This document shows, piece by piece, positions 47,651 to 57,579 of a DNA stretch of 64,000 nt. A model generated the notes under the pieces. That model was not told the DNA's origin. It made no database searches and was given only the letters and a program-made list of their open reading frames with translations. A program made the translations under genes and the position numbers. Origin of the DNA: Proteus vulgaris (GTDB taxonomy: Bacteria; Pseudomonadota; Gammaproteobacteria; Enterobacterales; Enterobacteriaceae). How positions within the stretch are numbered: position 1 is the first letter of the stretch; the number at the start of each line of letters is the position of its first letter. The stretch is taken from NCBI RefSeq assembly GCF_016239305.1, contig NZ_JAEHOQ010000006.1, forward strand, positions 1-64,000. Reading direction: 5' to 3'.

Positions 47651-48475
47651 TTAATCTAATTGTTTATCTGGAATATCATATTTTACGACAACACTATTTT
47701 TATAAAGTAATTCAGATTTCAATAATTTAGGGAAAGCGCCTACATTATTTTTAGTATAAATATCTCGCCAAATTTCATTGCAACGGTACACTTGCTCTCT
47801 TTTTTTGATAAAAGCAGAGGCTTTTTCGTAGATATGATAGCGATACTCTCTCGCTTCGCTACACAGCAATTCACCTTCTAATTGATGTTCTGCTACATGT
47901 AATTTAATTTGGTGATCATAAGGTGTTGGATTATATAAAACTAAATCCACATAATTATAGAAAATAGCGGCACCAGATCCAAAAGGAAGGACTCTTCCCT
48001 CATCAGGAAAGGGATCAAAACTATGATTAGCTTTTTCAATCACTTTTAACTCAGAATGTAGTGCTAGCCAATGAATTAAATTACTTGCCTGACAAATTCC
48101 GCCGCCGACACCTTTTCTAGCCTCACCGTAAGAAAGTTGCATACCATCAATAAAACCTCGTTTGTAACTCGGTTTTCCAACCAAATAGCAAAAAGAGAAA
48201 TACTCACCTGGGTGGATAATGATGCCATCAAGTGCTTTTTCAACTAACTTAAGATTTTTTATTTTATTGTATTGTAATTGAATATCACTTTCGCCACGGC
48301 GACTAATTAATTTAGATGTGTGTTTTAGATAACGGTGTGAAAGTCGCTGTTCTGGTTGAACGTCTCTACTGTATTTTCGACCTGAAAATCGCCAACTTAG
48401 CGAACGAAATAAACGACGCTGTGCCACTCTCAAAGTATAAAGAATAGGGTGATAGGACGAGAGTGTTTTACGCAT
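47651..48475 (-). CDS. VanW family protein
   Basis: 274 residues. The VanW domain is plain: IHPGEYFSFCYLVGKPSYKRGF, then GVGGGICQASNLIHWLALHS and NHSFDPFPDEGRVLPFGSGAAIFYNYVDL. VanW proteins occur in some vancomycin resistance clusters and in many bacteria without them; their role is unknown, and no van genes lie nearby here. The basic N-terminus (residues 8-45, many Arg/Ser) has no signal peptide. Confidence 0.85.
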   Translation of the reverse strand: MRKTLSSYHPILYTLRVAQRRLFRSLSWRFSGRKYSRDVQPEQRLSHRYLKHTSKLISRRGESDIQLQYNKIKNLKLVEKALDGIIIHPGEYFSFCYLVGKPSYKRGFIDGMQLSYGEARKGVGGGICQASNLIHWLALHSELKVIEKANHSFDPFPDEGRVLPFGSGAAIFYNYVDLVLYNPTPYDHQIKLHVAEHQLEGELLCSEAREYRYHIYEKASAFIKKREQVYRCNEIWRDIYTKNNVGAFPKLLKSELLYKNSVVVKYDIPDKQLD

Positions 48476-48597
48476 AAAATCCTTTTAAACGATGTTAACT
48501 AAAGGAAGAAAATTGAGGATGTATCATAACGATTTAACTGAGATATTGATACGCGAATATCCTTAAAATAGATTAAATAAGAGATTAGATAATCAAT

Positions 48598-49512
48598 TTA
48601 CTTATTGATATCTTTAGTTAAAATTTGAGCTTGAGATTGTAAGACTGATAAAAAGTTCTTAGTGGCAGGAGAGATATACTTTTCTTTATGATGAAAATAA
48701 CGAATGCCCCGACTAAATTGGATATCATCAAAAGAAATTTCACATAAAAGGCCTGATTTTAATTCTTGCAAAATAGATAAACGAGATAAAACGGAAATTC
48801 CTAATCCATGAATAACACCTTGCTTGATCCCTTCTAAACTATTTATTTCCATTACATTTTTGATCTCTTTATTATTTTCTTGGATCCTGTCTAATAAAAA
48901 ATCACGAGTGGCAGAGTGCTCCGGTTTGATCAGAAAAACTTCAGATGCAATATCAGAAAATCTGCAATGTTTCTTTTTGGCTAACCAATGTTTTGGAGAG
49001 CAAATAAGCACGAGAGGATCGATAAGAAAGGTATCAAGGTGATATTCAGTCGGATCTAAATAGATATGATCTGACATGATTAAAAACTCTAATTCTTGGG
49101 TATCAAGTTTATGGATAAGTTGTGTTGAACTTGAAATATCCATGCTGAGTTTTACGTCTGGATACAGTTCTCTAAATTGCGCCATAATTTGTGGTAACAG
49201 GTAAACACCAACAAAATGGCTAGCGCCAAACTTAATTTCACCTTTAGAGGGATCATCAAATTGTCGCATATGCTCGGAAGAGGATTTTACTAAATTAATA
49301 ATTTGGGTTGCGTATTGTTGATACACCTTACCTTGAGGCGTCAAATAAAGTCGATTGTTGATCCTTTCAAACAATGTTGTTTGTAATTCTTCTTCTAATT
49401 TTCGAATTTTAATACTGACACTGGGCTGGGTGCAAAATAGGCGCTCTGCGGTTTCAGTAACATTAAAACCGTTAGCGAGTAATAGAAAAGCATCTAATTG
49501 GCTTAAGTTCAT
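48598..49512 (-). CDS. LysR-type regulator, probable controller of the divergent transporter operon
   Basis: 304 residues with an N-terminal winged helix-turn-helix (AFLLLANGFNVTETAERLFCTQPSVSIKIRKLEEEL, residues 8-43) and a C-terminal effector domain of the periplasmic-binding type. It is divergent from the DASS transporter gene with 109 bp between starts, the usual layout in which a LysR protein controls its neighbour and itself. The effector is probably the transported anion, by inference. Confidence 0.9.
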   Translation of the reverse strand: MNLSQLDAFLLLANGFNVTETAERLFCTQPSVSIKIRKLEEELQTTLFERINNRLYLTPQGKVYQQYATQIINLVKSSSEHMRQFDDPSKGEIKFGASHFVGVYLLPQIMAQFRELYPDVKLSMDISSSTQLIHKLDTQELEFLIMSDHIYLDPTEYHLDTFLIDPLVLICSPKHWLAKKKHCRFSDIASEVFLIKPEHSATRDFLLDRIQENNKEIKNVMEINSLEGIKQGVIHGLGISVLSRLSILQELKSGLLCEISFDDIQFSRGIRYFHHKEKYISPATKNFLSVLQSQAQILTKDINK

Positions 49513-49621
49513 ATCAATACCATAAATTATTTTTATAGTAATAATATATTAATACAATTATCTTTATACCTCAATATTTCTATACTGGACTTCCTACCCT
49601 ACATATTAAGAGGAACCGGTT

Positions 49622-51115
49622 ATGGAAAAGACTGCGAAGCGAGATGATATCGCTAAACCAGCGCCATCATCACCAAAACAAAATGGTAAGAAAATAACGT
49701 TAAAAACAATAGGAATACCTTTAGCTTTATTAGTATTGTTAGTTCTATTTTTTATGCCAACACCTGATGGATTAAGTATTGAAGGGCAAAAAGCGATTGC
49801 TATTTTTTGCGCCGCGTTAATTTTATGGGTTTGTGGTTCTTTGCCCATTTATTTAACCTCGATGTTAGTCATTGTGTTACTGCCAATAACAGGCACTGTA
49901 GCAAAAGAGAAAGTTGTTTTTGGTACATTAGGTTATGACGTTATATGGCTGATGGTTTCGGCTTTTGTTTTAACCTCAGCCATGATCAAATCGAATATCG
50001 CCAGACGCTTTGCTTTATGGATGATCACGAACTTTGGTCAGACACCTAAGAAAGCATTATTTGTCCTGATATTAATTAACTTCTGTTTAGTTTTCTTTGT
50101 ACCTTCAACAACCGCGCGTGCCACATTAATGGTGCCTATTTGTATGATCTTACTAGAGATACATAAGGCGATCCCAGGAAAAAGCAATTACGGGAAATTA
50201 ATGATGTTGCAAGGCGTACAAGCTGATGCTTTAGCAACATCGGGGGTTATGACGGGAACTGCTGCCAACATTATTGCGGTTGGATTTATTAATTCACAAG
50301 CAGGTGGTTCGATTGGTTATATGGATTGGCTAATTGCCTCATTTCCATTGGCAATTGTTGGTATGGCTATCTCCTTTTTTATTGGATTAAAATTATTTTC
50401 GTTCAAAGGAGAGGTAGATTTTGAAGGCTCATTGGGAAAATTAAAACAAGAACGCTCTCAACTTGGTGCGCTTACTAAGAATGAGAAAAAAGCCATGTAT
50501 ATCTTTTTAATGGCAGTCTTTTTGTGGGCAACAGAAAGTTATCACCAAGATATGTTCGGTTTTAAAATTAGCGTTTATATGACGGCTGTTATTGCTGCCA
50601 TTCTTTGTCTGATGCCTCGTATTGGTTTATTAACGTGGAATGAAGCCAATATCAAATGGGATCTAATGATATTTGCAGCTGGTGCTTATGCGGCTGGTAA
50701 CACTTTAGAATCTACAGAAGGAGCGCAATGGTTAATTGGTAAAATGGTTTATGGACTCGGGCTCGAAAATATGAGCACTACAATGGTTTATATAGTGGTT
50801 GTCTTTATCTGTATGTATAGCCATTTAATTTTTACAAGTAAAACAGTAAAAACAACCATATTAATTCCAGCCATTATTGCACTTGCTAAAACATTGGGCA
50901 TGGATCCGGTTACATTGGCATTAGCCGCATCGTTTACACTGACTTATACCATTACTCTACCTCCACATTCGAAAGTAAATACTATCTATTTCTCAAGCGG
51001 TTACTTTAGTGTATTAGAACAAATGAAATATGGATTAATTACTTGTTTTGTTGGGGCATCGGTAATTTCTATCGCAATATTTACATGGTTCCAAATTCTT
51101 GGATATGGCCTATAA
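49622..51115 (+). CDS. DASS (SLC13) family anion symporter
   Basis: The 497-residue inner-membrane protein has about a dozen hydrophobic segments after a basic cytoplasmic N-terminus. Divalent-anion:Na+ symporter features are visible: FVPSTTARATLMVPI and SGVMTGTAANIIAVGFI in the two halves, the region that holds the SNT-type ion and substrate site in this family. Members carry dicarboxylates, citrate, tartrate or related anions; the substrate is unknown here. It is followed after 22 bp by a histidine phosphatase gene and is divergent from a LysR regulator. Confidence 0.87.
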   Translation: MEKTAKRDDIAKPAPSSPKQNGKKITLKTIGIPLALLVLLVLFFMPTPDGLSIEGQKAIAIFCAALILWVCGSLPIYLTSMLVIVLLPITGTVAKEKVVFGTLGYDVIWLMVSAFVLTSAMIKSNIARRFALWMITNFGQTPKKALFVLILINFCLVFFVPSTTARATLMVPICMILLEIHKAIPGKSNYGKLMMLQGVQADALATSGVMTGTAANIIAVGFINSQAGGSIGYMDWLIASFPLAIVGMAISFFIGLKLFSFKGEVDFEGSLGKLKQERSQLGALTKNEKKAMYIFLMAVFLWATESYHQDMFGFKISVYMTAVIAAILCLMPRIGLLTWNEANIKWDLMIFAAGAYAAGNTLESTEGAQWLIGKMVYGLGLENMSTTMVYIVVVFICMYSHLIFTSKTVKTTILIPAIIALAKTLGMDPVTLALAASFTLTYTITLPPHSKVNTIYFSSGYFSVLEQMKYGLITCFVGASVISIAIFTWFQILGYGL

Positions 51116-51137
51116 CCCATTAAATTAAGGAATAATA

Positions 51138-51743
51138 ATGAGACTAATTTTATTAAGACACGGTGAAACCTTATGGAATATGGAATCGCGCTTACAAGGA
51201 CATGCTAATTCGTGTTTATCACCAAAAGGTATTAATCAAGCAATGGCGATAAAGGAGAGTATTAAATTATTATCACCAGCTCGGATTATTACGTCAGATT
51301 TAGGCCGAACAGTACAAACCGCAGAAATTGTTGGTCATCCAGAAGCCATAAAAGAGCCGTTATTGCGTGAATTAAATATGGGGGAATGGACAGGACAAAG
51401 AAAACCAGAACTCATAAGACACCAAGCAGATAAATATAAAAATTGGCGAGCAGGTACATATACGCCACCTAAAGGCGAAAATTGGTTTGATTTTTGTGAT
51501 CGTATTGGCGCAGCCTTACAAGGATGGGTATGTAAAGAAGACAGTGATTTATTAGCTGTCGTGCATAGTGGTGTGATCCGCGCAGCTTGCAAAGTCTTTT
51601 TAAACCTATCTCCGGAGTTTTTATTACCAGCAACACCAGGAACAATAACAATATTAAATTTTGACTTTAATTCTGATAAAGCACCAAAATTAGAAGCTTA
51701 TAATATTGGCTCTTATATGCCAGATAAGAACGTCGCTGATTAA
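51138..51743 (+). CDS. Histidine phosphatase superfamily protein
   Basis: 201 residues with the phosphohistidine motif LLRHGETLWN (His8) at the N-terminus and the second catalytic His in VVHSGVIRAA. It belongs to the phosphoglycerate mutase-like phosphatases (PhoE/CobC type). The Glu of LLRELNMGEWTG completes the active site. It sits in an operon with a DASS transporter, 22 bp behind it, so it may act on a phosphorylated metabolite linked to the transported anion; this is inference. Confidence 0.88.
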   Translation: MRLILLRHGETLWNMESRLQGHANSCLSPKGINQAMAIKESIKLLSPARIITSDLGRTVQTAEIVGHPEAIKEPLLRELNMGEWTGQRKPELIRHQADKYKNWRAGTYTPPKGENWFDFCDRIGAALQGWVCKEDSDLLAVVHSGVIRAACKVFLNLSPEFLLPATPGTITILNFDFNSDKAPKLEAYNIGSYMPDKNVAD

Positions 51744-51823
51744 GATTAATCAGAATTGGTTTTCGAATTAACAGTAGTAATTTAATTTATATAACTATCT
51801 AAAAAGCACTCCGATATTAAATC

Positions 51824-51852
51824 AGAGCAAGGGAAACCTTGCTCTTTTTTTT
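51824..51852 (+). terminator. Terminator after the transporter-phosphatase operon
   Basis: A 9-bp perfect stem (51824-51832 with 51837-51845), a GAAA tetraloop and eight T. A textbook intrinsic terminator. Confidence 0.93.
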
Positions 51853-52351
51853 GCCTACGAGAATAAAAATAAAATTATATATTTTATATGTAATGTTTTT
51901 TATTCTTTTTTTATTCAAGTTGTAACTGATAAGTTAAGTCGCATCTCGTTCAAAAATAACACATTAAGGACTTAAATTAATCAAATAGAATAAAAAGTAG
52001 CTTGTATTATTAAGATAAAATAATACTTTTTTTTATTCACACCATATGCGTTATAAAATGAAATAAAAAAGTTATTTATTAATGAAAAGTAGTGTTTAAC
52101 TTTTATTTTGATTTAACAATGTTGTATCAATATATGAAAATTTAAAATAATTAAAAATAAACTTCATTGATTAACTAATAAAGAGTGTTCTTGGTTTTAA
52201 ATTCTGATTTAAATCAAAATATTGAATATTATACCGCTATAACCAAAACTTGTTTATTATAAAAAACAATTAGATAATACTCGCAGACTGAGTTAATTAA
52301 GTATTTTGTAATTAATTCGGTTTTATTAATAAAAATTAATCGGAGAAAAAA
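51853..52351. promoter_or_regulatory. Fimbrial operon upstream region
   Basis: About 500 bp, very AT-rich, no gene. Two elements stand out. At 52004-52034 GTATTATT pairs with AATAATAC over a 7-nt loop and is followed by eight T, so it looks like a terminator or attenuator. At 52204-52217 CTGATTTAAATCAA matches the FNR consensus TTGATNNNNATCAA at all but one base, 135 bp before the pilin start. I saw no long inverted repeats or adjacent recombinase gene as in an invertible promoter. Confidence 0.5.
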
Positions 52352-52876
52352 ATGAGAAAAAACTTACTTGCAACATTAATTGCTGCTACGACTATCTTTG
52401 TCGCTAATAATACATTAGCAGCGGATGGTACTATTGATTTTACAGGAGAAATTATAGATAACGCATGCGAATTAGCTGCGGGTTCTGATGCTTTAAAAGT
52501 TAACTTAGGAAAAGTATCTAAAACAGCATTACCAAGTACTGGAAGTACTGCCGCAGCAACAAAATTCACAATTAAATTAATTAATTGCCCTAAAACAGTG
52601 ACTACTGCATCTGTTAAATTTGACGCAGATTCATATTTAGGTGATGACAGTGTTATTGCACTAAAAAAAGAATCGGGTGTAGCAACTGGTGTTGGGATTC
52701 AAATTACGGATGATACAAATGTTGTAGTACCTTTATTTACAGCATCTAAAGCCTATCCATTAAAAGAAAACATTGAAAATAACTTAGATTTTAGAGCTCG
52801 CTATATTGCTAAAACAGATTCTGTTACTGCGGGTTTAGCAAATGGTAATGCAACATTTACTATTAACTATAACTAA
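52352..52876 (+). CDS. Major fimbrial subunit (type 1-like pilin)
   Basis: 174 residues, signal peptide of about 23 residues ending TLA. The mature protein has the pilin features: N-terminal donor strand (DGTIDFTGEII), a Cys pair (NACELAAG and INCPKT), and the C-terminal beta-zipper ending ATFTINYN with the penultimate aromatic recognised by chaperone and usher. First gene of the operon after a long upstream region, strong ribosome site (CGGAGAAAA), thus the likely shaft subunit. Confidence 0.9.
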   Translation: MRKNLLATLIAATTIFVANNTLAADGTIDFTGEIIDNACELAAGSDALKVNLGKVSKTALPSTGSTAAATKFTIKLINCPKTVTTASVKFDADSYLGDDSVIALKKESGVATGVGIQITDDTNVVVPLFTASKAYPLKENIENNLDFRARYIAKTDSVTAGLANGNATFTINYN

Positions 52877-52944
52877 ATAAGATTAAATATAAATTAAGGT
52901 TTAAAGGGACTTAAACCTTATTTGAATAATACAGTGGTGATAAT

Positions 52945-53613
52945 ATGAAGTCTATTATTGTCTTTTTAATTTCTATTCTTTTTTTTATTAGTCAATCTTC
53001 TGCGGGAGTTATTATTGGTGGAACTAGAGTTATTTACACCGAGGGGAATAAGAACGTTAGTATTAATGTTGAAAATCCGGATAATATTCCCTACTTAATT
53101 CAATCCTGGATAGATGATGTTAATGAAAATAAACAGTCAAAATTTACTATTACTCCACCTTTATTTAGATTAAATCCAGATAAAGCGAATACGCTGAGGA
53201 TCTTTTTAACTGAAGGGAATTTGCCTAGTGATAAAGAATCTTTATTTTGGCTAAATATAAAAACAATACCAGCAACAGAAAAAACAGAAAACTCGTTACA
53301 GATTGCTTTTAAGACTCAAATGAAATTAATTTATCGACCTGAAAACTTAAAAAAAGTGAGTTTTGAGGAAGAACAGAAAAAATTAACATGGTCAAAAATT
53401 GGAAATAAAATTAGTGTGAATAATCCAACTCCCTATTATTTTAATTTTCAGATAATTAATTTTAATGGTAAATCAGTAAATGATGTCTCATATGTTGAAC
53501 CATTTTCAACAAAATCATTTGATATAAATGATGGTAATGAACATGGCACGATAAACTGGGAGGTTATTAATGATTATGGTGCTAGCGTAAATTTATCAGA
53601 AGTTAAAATATAA
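52945..53613 (+). CDS. Periplasmic fimbrial chaperone (PapD-like)
   Basis: 222 residues with a cleavable signal (about 1-20). The N-terminal immunoglobulin-like domain starts GVIIGGTRVIYTEGNKNVSI, as in PapD/FimC chaperones, with the subunit-binding Arg in GTRVIY, and LFWLNIKTIPA marks the conserved G1-adjacent strand. Chaperones complete the fold of pilins by donor strand complementation. It follows the pilin and precedes the usher, the standard order. Confidence 0.92.
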   Translation: MKSIIVFLISILFFISQSSAGVIIGGTRVIYTEGNKNVSINVENPDNIPYLIQSWIDDVNENKQSKFTITPPLFRLNPDKANTLRIFLTEGNLPSDKESLFWLNIKTIPATEKTENSLQIAFKTQMKLIYRPENLKKVSFEEEQKKLTWSKIGNKISVNNPTPYYFNFQIINFNGKSVNDVSYVEPFSTKSFDINDGNEHGTINWEVINDYGASVNLSEVKI

Positions 53614-53637
53614 TAAATTATAAACTTAGGTTTTAAT

Positions 53638-56145
53638 ATGAAAATTAGCAAAATATGTATTAGCCTAATTTTATATTTGGGCTATACGGCTTTATCATAT
53701 GCGGAAAACGACAAGCCAGATAATATCTACTTTGATCCTGATTTCCTTGAGTCATCGGATAAAGAGAGTATCGATTTATCTCCTTTCGAAAATAATCAGC
53801 AATTACCAGGGAATTATTACGTTGATATCTATATAAATACCAATTTAATTCTAACTAAAAATATTAGGTTTGAAAAAAATAAAAATAATAAACTTACTCC
53901 ATGTTTATCAATAGATGATCTCAATGATTTTGGTGTTAAAACAACGGATTACCCAAAGCTATATACGATGACTGATAGTTGTGTGGATTTATCTGTGATA
54001 CCCGATGCTAAAAGTGAATTAGAGTTTGATTCTCAAAGGTTATATTTGAGTATTCCTCAAATTGCTTTATCTAGAAATCCACGAGGGTATATAGATTTAA
54101 ATAAGATAGATAATGGTATAACTGCACTTTTGCTTAATTATAGCTACAGCGGTTCGAAAAATTACGATCGCAAAAATAATAATTCAAGTGAAACGTCTCA
54201 TTATATAAATTTAAGGCCTGGGCTGAACTTTGGACCGTGGCGACTACGTAATTATACCACTTGGTCAAATTCGGGTAACCAATCAGGAAAGTGGAATACT
54301 GTTTATACTTATTTGTCTCGTAATATAAATAAGATAAAAAGCCAATTAATGTTAGGTGATGGTGTGTCTCCGTCTGCTATTTTTGATAGTGTGCCATTTA
54401 GAGGTGCTCAATTATCAACAGATGATGATATGTATCCTGAAAGTTTAAAAGGCTATGCTCCAATCATTAGAGGTATTGCGCGCAGTAATGCCCAAATTAC
54501 TATTAAGCAAAATGGATATATTATTTATCAGACAGAAGTCGCGGCAGGGCCTTTTGAGATTAATGATTTATATCCCACAGGGAGTAGCGGGGATTTATAC
54601 GTCACAATAAAAGAATCTAATGGGAGTGAACAACATCAAATTGTGCCATTTGCTTCTTTGCCTGTTTTACAGCGTGAAGGCTATTTATCTTATAGTGTGA
54701 CGGGAGGTGAATATCGCTCTTATGATAAGAATGTGGATAAAACTAAGTTTGGGCAATTTACATTAATTTATGGCTTACCTTATGGAGTGACAACTTATGG
54801 TGGTAGCCAATTAAGCCAAGACTATCAATCTTATTCTCTGGGTGCAGGAAAAAACTTAGGTGTTTTTGGTGCAATTTCTGTCGATATTACACATGCGAGT
54901 TCAACTTTTAATAATGGTATTAAGCAACAAGGGCAATCTTATCGTTTTAGATACAATAAAAATCTAAATGATGTAGGCACAAATATAGCGTTAGCGGGTT
55001 ATCGTTATTCTACAAACGGTTTTTATAGCTTATCCGAAGTGTTCGATAGTTTCCGACGTACAAACTATAGCCCAGAAGTTGAACGTCGTCGTAATCGTGC
55101 TGAAGTTACGATTAATCAGAATTTAGGTGAAGGGAATGGCTCTTTAGCCATCGGTTATATAAAAGAAGATTATTGGAATAGCGATAAAAAAACGCAATCA
55201 GCAACGCTAGGTTATAACAATAGCTGGCAAGGGATCAGTTATGGGATGAACTATACCTATAATAAAAACACTAATCGTTACTCTTATGTGACAGGAGAAA
55301 AAACACAAAGTGATAATGAGCATCAATTTGCCTTTTCAGTAAGTGTGCCTTTTAGCGTATTTGACGATACTTTCTATTATAACTTTAATACAAATAGTAG
55401 TAGCAATAATACAAGTACAGGAAGTGTTGGAATTTCTGCGTCTCAGCTCAATAATCGATTAAATTGGAGCGCACAGCAAGGATTTACCAACCAAGATCAA
55501 GGATCTTCTGGAAATATCAATGCATCCTATAAAGGTCAACTAGGTGATATTACGGGAGGATATAGTTACGGAAAAGATAACCATAATCTTTATTATGGGG
55601 TCAATGGTAGCGTAGTTGCTCACTCTGGAGGAATAGTCCTTGGACAACAACTGGGTGAAACGTCTGCAATTGTAGATATTCCTAATGCAAAAGATGTTGC
55701 GATACTAAATCAAGCGGGTGTCAAAACCAATAGTACAGGCTATGCTTTAGTGCCTTATGTCACACCGTATCGTAAGAATACTCTAGAAATTGATACATTA
55801 ATGTTACCTGAAAATACAGAAATGGAATTGACTAGCCAAACGATTTCACCTAGTCGAGGTGCTTTAGTTAAGGCTGATTTTTCTGCTAACGTGGGTTATC
55901 GCGTATTAATGACGGTTAATTTTGCAAATAAAAAGCCAGTTCCATTTGGTGCTCAGGTTATTTTTAAAGATAACAGCCAATTAAATAGTATTGTTGGTAA
56001 TGATGGTGAGGTTTATTTATCGGGATTAGAACAAAGCGGAAACTTTACTATTAAATACAACAATAAAACATGTCATGTAAATTATGATTTATCAGGTATC
56101 CTTGATTATTTAGGACTCTATAAAACCACGGTGACTTGTCAGTAG
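53638..56145 (+). CDS. Outer-membrane fimbrial usher (FimD/PapC family)
   Basis: 835 residues. Signal peptide 1-22, N-terminal chaperone-binding domain (DPDFLESSD, then GNYYVDIYIN), a 24-strand barrel with the plug domain, including FRGAQLSTDDDMYPESLKGYAPIIRGIARSNAQITIKQNG, and C-terminal domains ending in a conserved Cys pair (NNKTCHVNYDL, KTTVTCQ). Typical length. It forms the secretion pore and assembles the subunits. Confidence 0.94.
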   Translation: MKISKICISLILYLGYTALSYAENDKPDNIYFDPDFLESSDKESIDLSPFENNQQLPGNYYVDIYINTNLILTKNIRFEKNKNNKLTPCLSIDDLNDFGVKTTDYPKLYTMTDSCVDLSVIPDAKSELEFDSQRLYLSIPQIALSRNPRGYIDLNKIDNGITALLLNYSYSGSKNYDRKNNNSSETSHYINLRPGLNFGPWRLRNYTTWSNSGNQSGKWNTVYTYLSRNINKIKSQLMLGDGVSPSAIFDSVPFRGAQLSTDDDMYPESLKGYAPIIRGIARSNAQITIKQNGYIIYQTEVAAGPFEINDLYPTGSSGDLYVTIKESNGSEQHQIVPFASLPVLQREGYLSYSVTGGEYRSYDKNVDKTKFGQFTLIYGLPYGVTTYGGSQLSQDYQSYSLGAGKNLGVFGAISVDITHASSTFNNGIKQQGQSYRFRYNKNLNDVGTNIALAGYRYSTNGFYSLSEVFDSFRRTNYSPEVERRRNRAEVTINQNLGEGNGSLAIGYIKEDYWNSDKKTQSATLGYNNSWQGISYGMNYTYNKNTNRYSYVTGEKTQSDNEHQFAFSVSVPFSVFDDTFYYNFNTNSSSNNTSTGSVGISASQLNNRLNWSAQQGFTNQDQGSSGNINASYKGQLGDITGGYSYGKDNHNLYYGVNGSVVAHSGGIVLGQQLGETSAIVDIPNAKDVAILNQAGVKTNSTGYALVPYVTPYRKNTLEIDTLMLPENTEMELTSQTISPSRGALVKADFSANVGYRVLMTVNFANKKPVPFGAQVIFKDNSQLNSIVGNDGEVYLSGLEQSGNFTIKYNNKTCHVNYDLSGILDYLGLYKTTVTCQ

Positions 56146-56232
56146 TAAATTTAAATAGCATTAAAAATTAATATATAAAACCCAGTTATTTCTTTTATAG
56201 CTGTCGATATTTGCTACGCGTAGGAAAGTAAA

Positions 56233-56754
56233 ATGACAATGTTAATAAGATTTTTTATTTTAATAACCAGTGTAATGATAAGTTTTTCTTTACTCGCTGG
56301 AAATTCGGTTACTGTTAATTTTTCTGGAAATATTAGAGCTGCAACTTGTAATATTTCTGGAGGAAGTAATATTAATATTGATTTAAAAGAGATGCCTGCG
56401 AATTTATTTACGACAACAAATTCGAGTTCAGTATGGAATAACTTTACGATTAAATTAATTGATTGTTCACCCACAATAAATCAAGTAAAGCTAACGTTTT
56501 CTGGTACACCAGACAATGCTGATGTAAATAATTTATATAAAAATGAAGGAACTGCAAAGAATATTGCAGTGCAATTGCAGAATGAAAATAGTAACGGGTT
56601 AATACCATTAGGTAATCAAAAATCACTGTATATCGCGGTTAATGGCCAGTCATCAGTGAATATTCCTTTAAGAACGCGGGCATTTAGTAAGCTTGGAAAT
56701 GCAACACCAGGCACGGTATCTGCAAAAATAACAGCAACCATAGTCTATAGGTAG
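56233..56754 (+). CDS. Minor fimbrial subunit 1
   Basis: 173 residues, signal peptide about 1-22. The pilin pattern is kept: NSVTVNFSGNIRAATCNISGG at the N-terminus, second Cys in LIDCSPT, and a C-terminal beta strand ending ITATIVYR. It comes after the usher and is thus probably an adaptor or minor pilin. The ribosome site is GGAAAG, 10 bp before ATG. Confidence 0.85.
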   Translation: MTMLIRFFILITSVMISFSLLAGNSVTVNFSGNIRAATCNISGGSNINIDLKEMPANLFTTTNSSSVWNNFTIKLIDCSPTINQVKLTFSGTPDNADVNNLYKNEGTAKNIAVQLQNENSNGLIPLGNQKSLYIAVNGQSSVNIPLRTRAFSKLGNATPGTVSAKITATIVYR

Positions 56755-56766
56755 AGGCAGAATATT

Positions 56767-57264
56767 ATGTATAAAATCATACCGTTATCCCTACTGTTTT
56801 TATGTTCTCCTTTTGCAGTGGGAAGTGTTGTTAATATTAATGTTTATGGCTCTGTGATTGCATCACCTTGTGAATTAGAAACAAAAAATTATTTGATTGA
56901 TCTTAATAAAATAAATATTAGAAGTATTAAAAATAATCAAAAATCAGATTGGGTAAATTTTTCTATAAAATTAAAAAATTGCCCAATAACAACGAATAAA
57001 GTCACAATGACTTTAAAAGGGATTGTAGATCCAAATTATAGTGAATATTTTATTAATAGTGGCACCGCAAAAAATACGGCATTAAATATCGCAACACAAT
57101 TAAATAAAAATATTATAAAAAATAACGAAAAATTAATAGCGAACGTTAATCAACAGACGCACAATGCTGAATTTCCTTTATCGGCAAGAATTATTGGTTA
57201 TGGAAGTAATATCACTGTAGGTTCATTTAAAAGTCATCTTGAATTTACACTTCTTTATAATTAA
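56767..57264 (+). CDS. Minor fimbrial subunit 2
   Basis: 165 residues, signal peptide about 1-19 (ending AVGS). Same pilin plan: VVNINVYGSVIASPCELETK, second Cys in LKNCPIT, and C-terminal FTLLYN. It is divergent from the other two pilins and more Lys/Asn-rich. Starts 12 bp after the previous gene. Confidence 0.85.
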   Translation: MYKIIPLSLLFLCSPFAVGSVVNINVYGSVIASPCELETKNYLIDLNKINIRSIKNNQKSDWVNFSIKLKNCPITTNKVTMTLKGIVDPNYSEYFINSGTAKNTALNIATQLNKNIIKNNEKLIANVNQQTHNAEFPLSARIIGYGSNITVGSFKSHLEFTLLYN

Positions 57265-57285
57265 CGAATAATAAAGGAAATAAAA

Positions 57286-57579
57286 ATGAGTCATATTTAT
57301 CCTGCATCAAAAATAATTGGGAAAAAGATAGCTTATTATCGAGCTATGAATGGGTACACTTTGAGTGAACTAGCGGAAATAATTGGTATCAGTCAACAGC
57401 AGCAATCAAGATATGAACGAGGAATTAATAGAGTTAGTTTAGATAGACTTTATCAATATGCTCGTGCTTTTGATGTTTGTTTAAGCCAATTTTTTATTTT
57501 AGATGAAGAAGAACAAAAAGAGATGAAAACTAAAATAATAGATAAATTAGGAGATAAAAATGCGCTATGTAAGCACTAA
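57286..57579 (+). CDS. MrpJ-like fimbria-associated HTH regulator 1
   Basis: 97 residues with a Cro/cI-type helix-turn-helix (about 12-66) and the MrpJ signature SQQQQSRYERG at residues 36-46. MrpJ, encoded at the end of the mrp operon of P. mirabilis, represses flagellar genes when fimbriae are made, and paralogues occur with other Proteus fimbrial operons. Here the gene is unusual in lying before the tip-adhesin gene and overlapping it by 20 bp. Confidence 0.85.
   Translation: MSHIYPASKIIGKKIAYYRAMNGYTLSELAEIIGISQQQQSRYERGINRVSLDRLYQYARAFDVCLSQFFILDEEEQKEMKTKIIDKLGDKNALCKH

Noticed and set aside
51853-52351. Invertible promoter element as in mrp fimbriae
   Set aside because: I found no pair of long inverted repeats around the promoter region and no fim-type recombinase gene in the operon.
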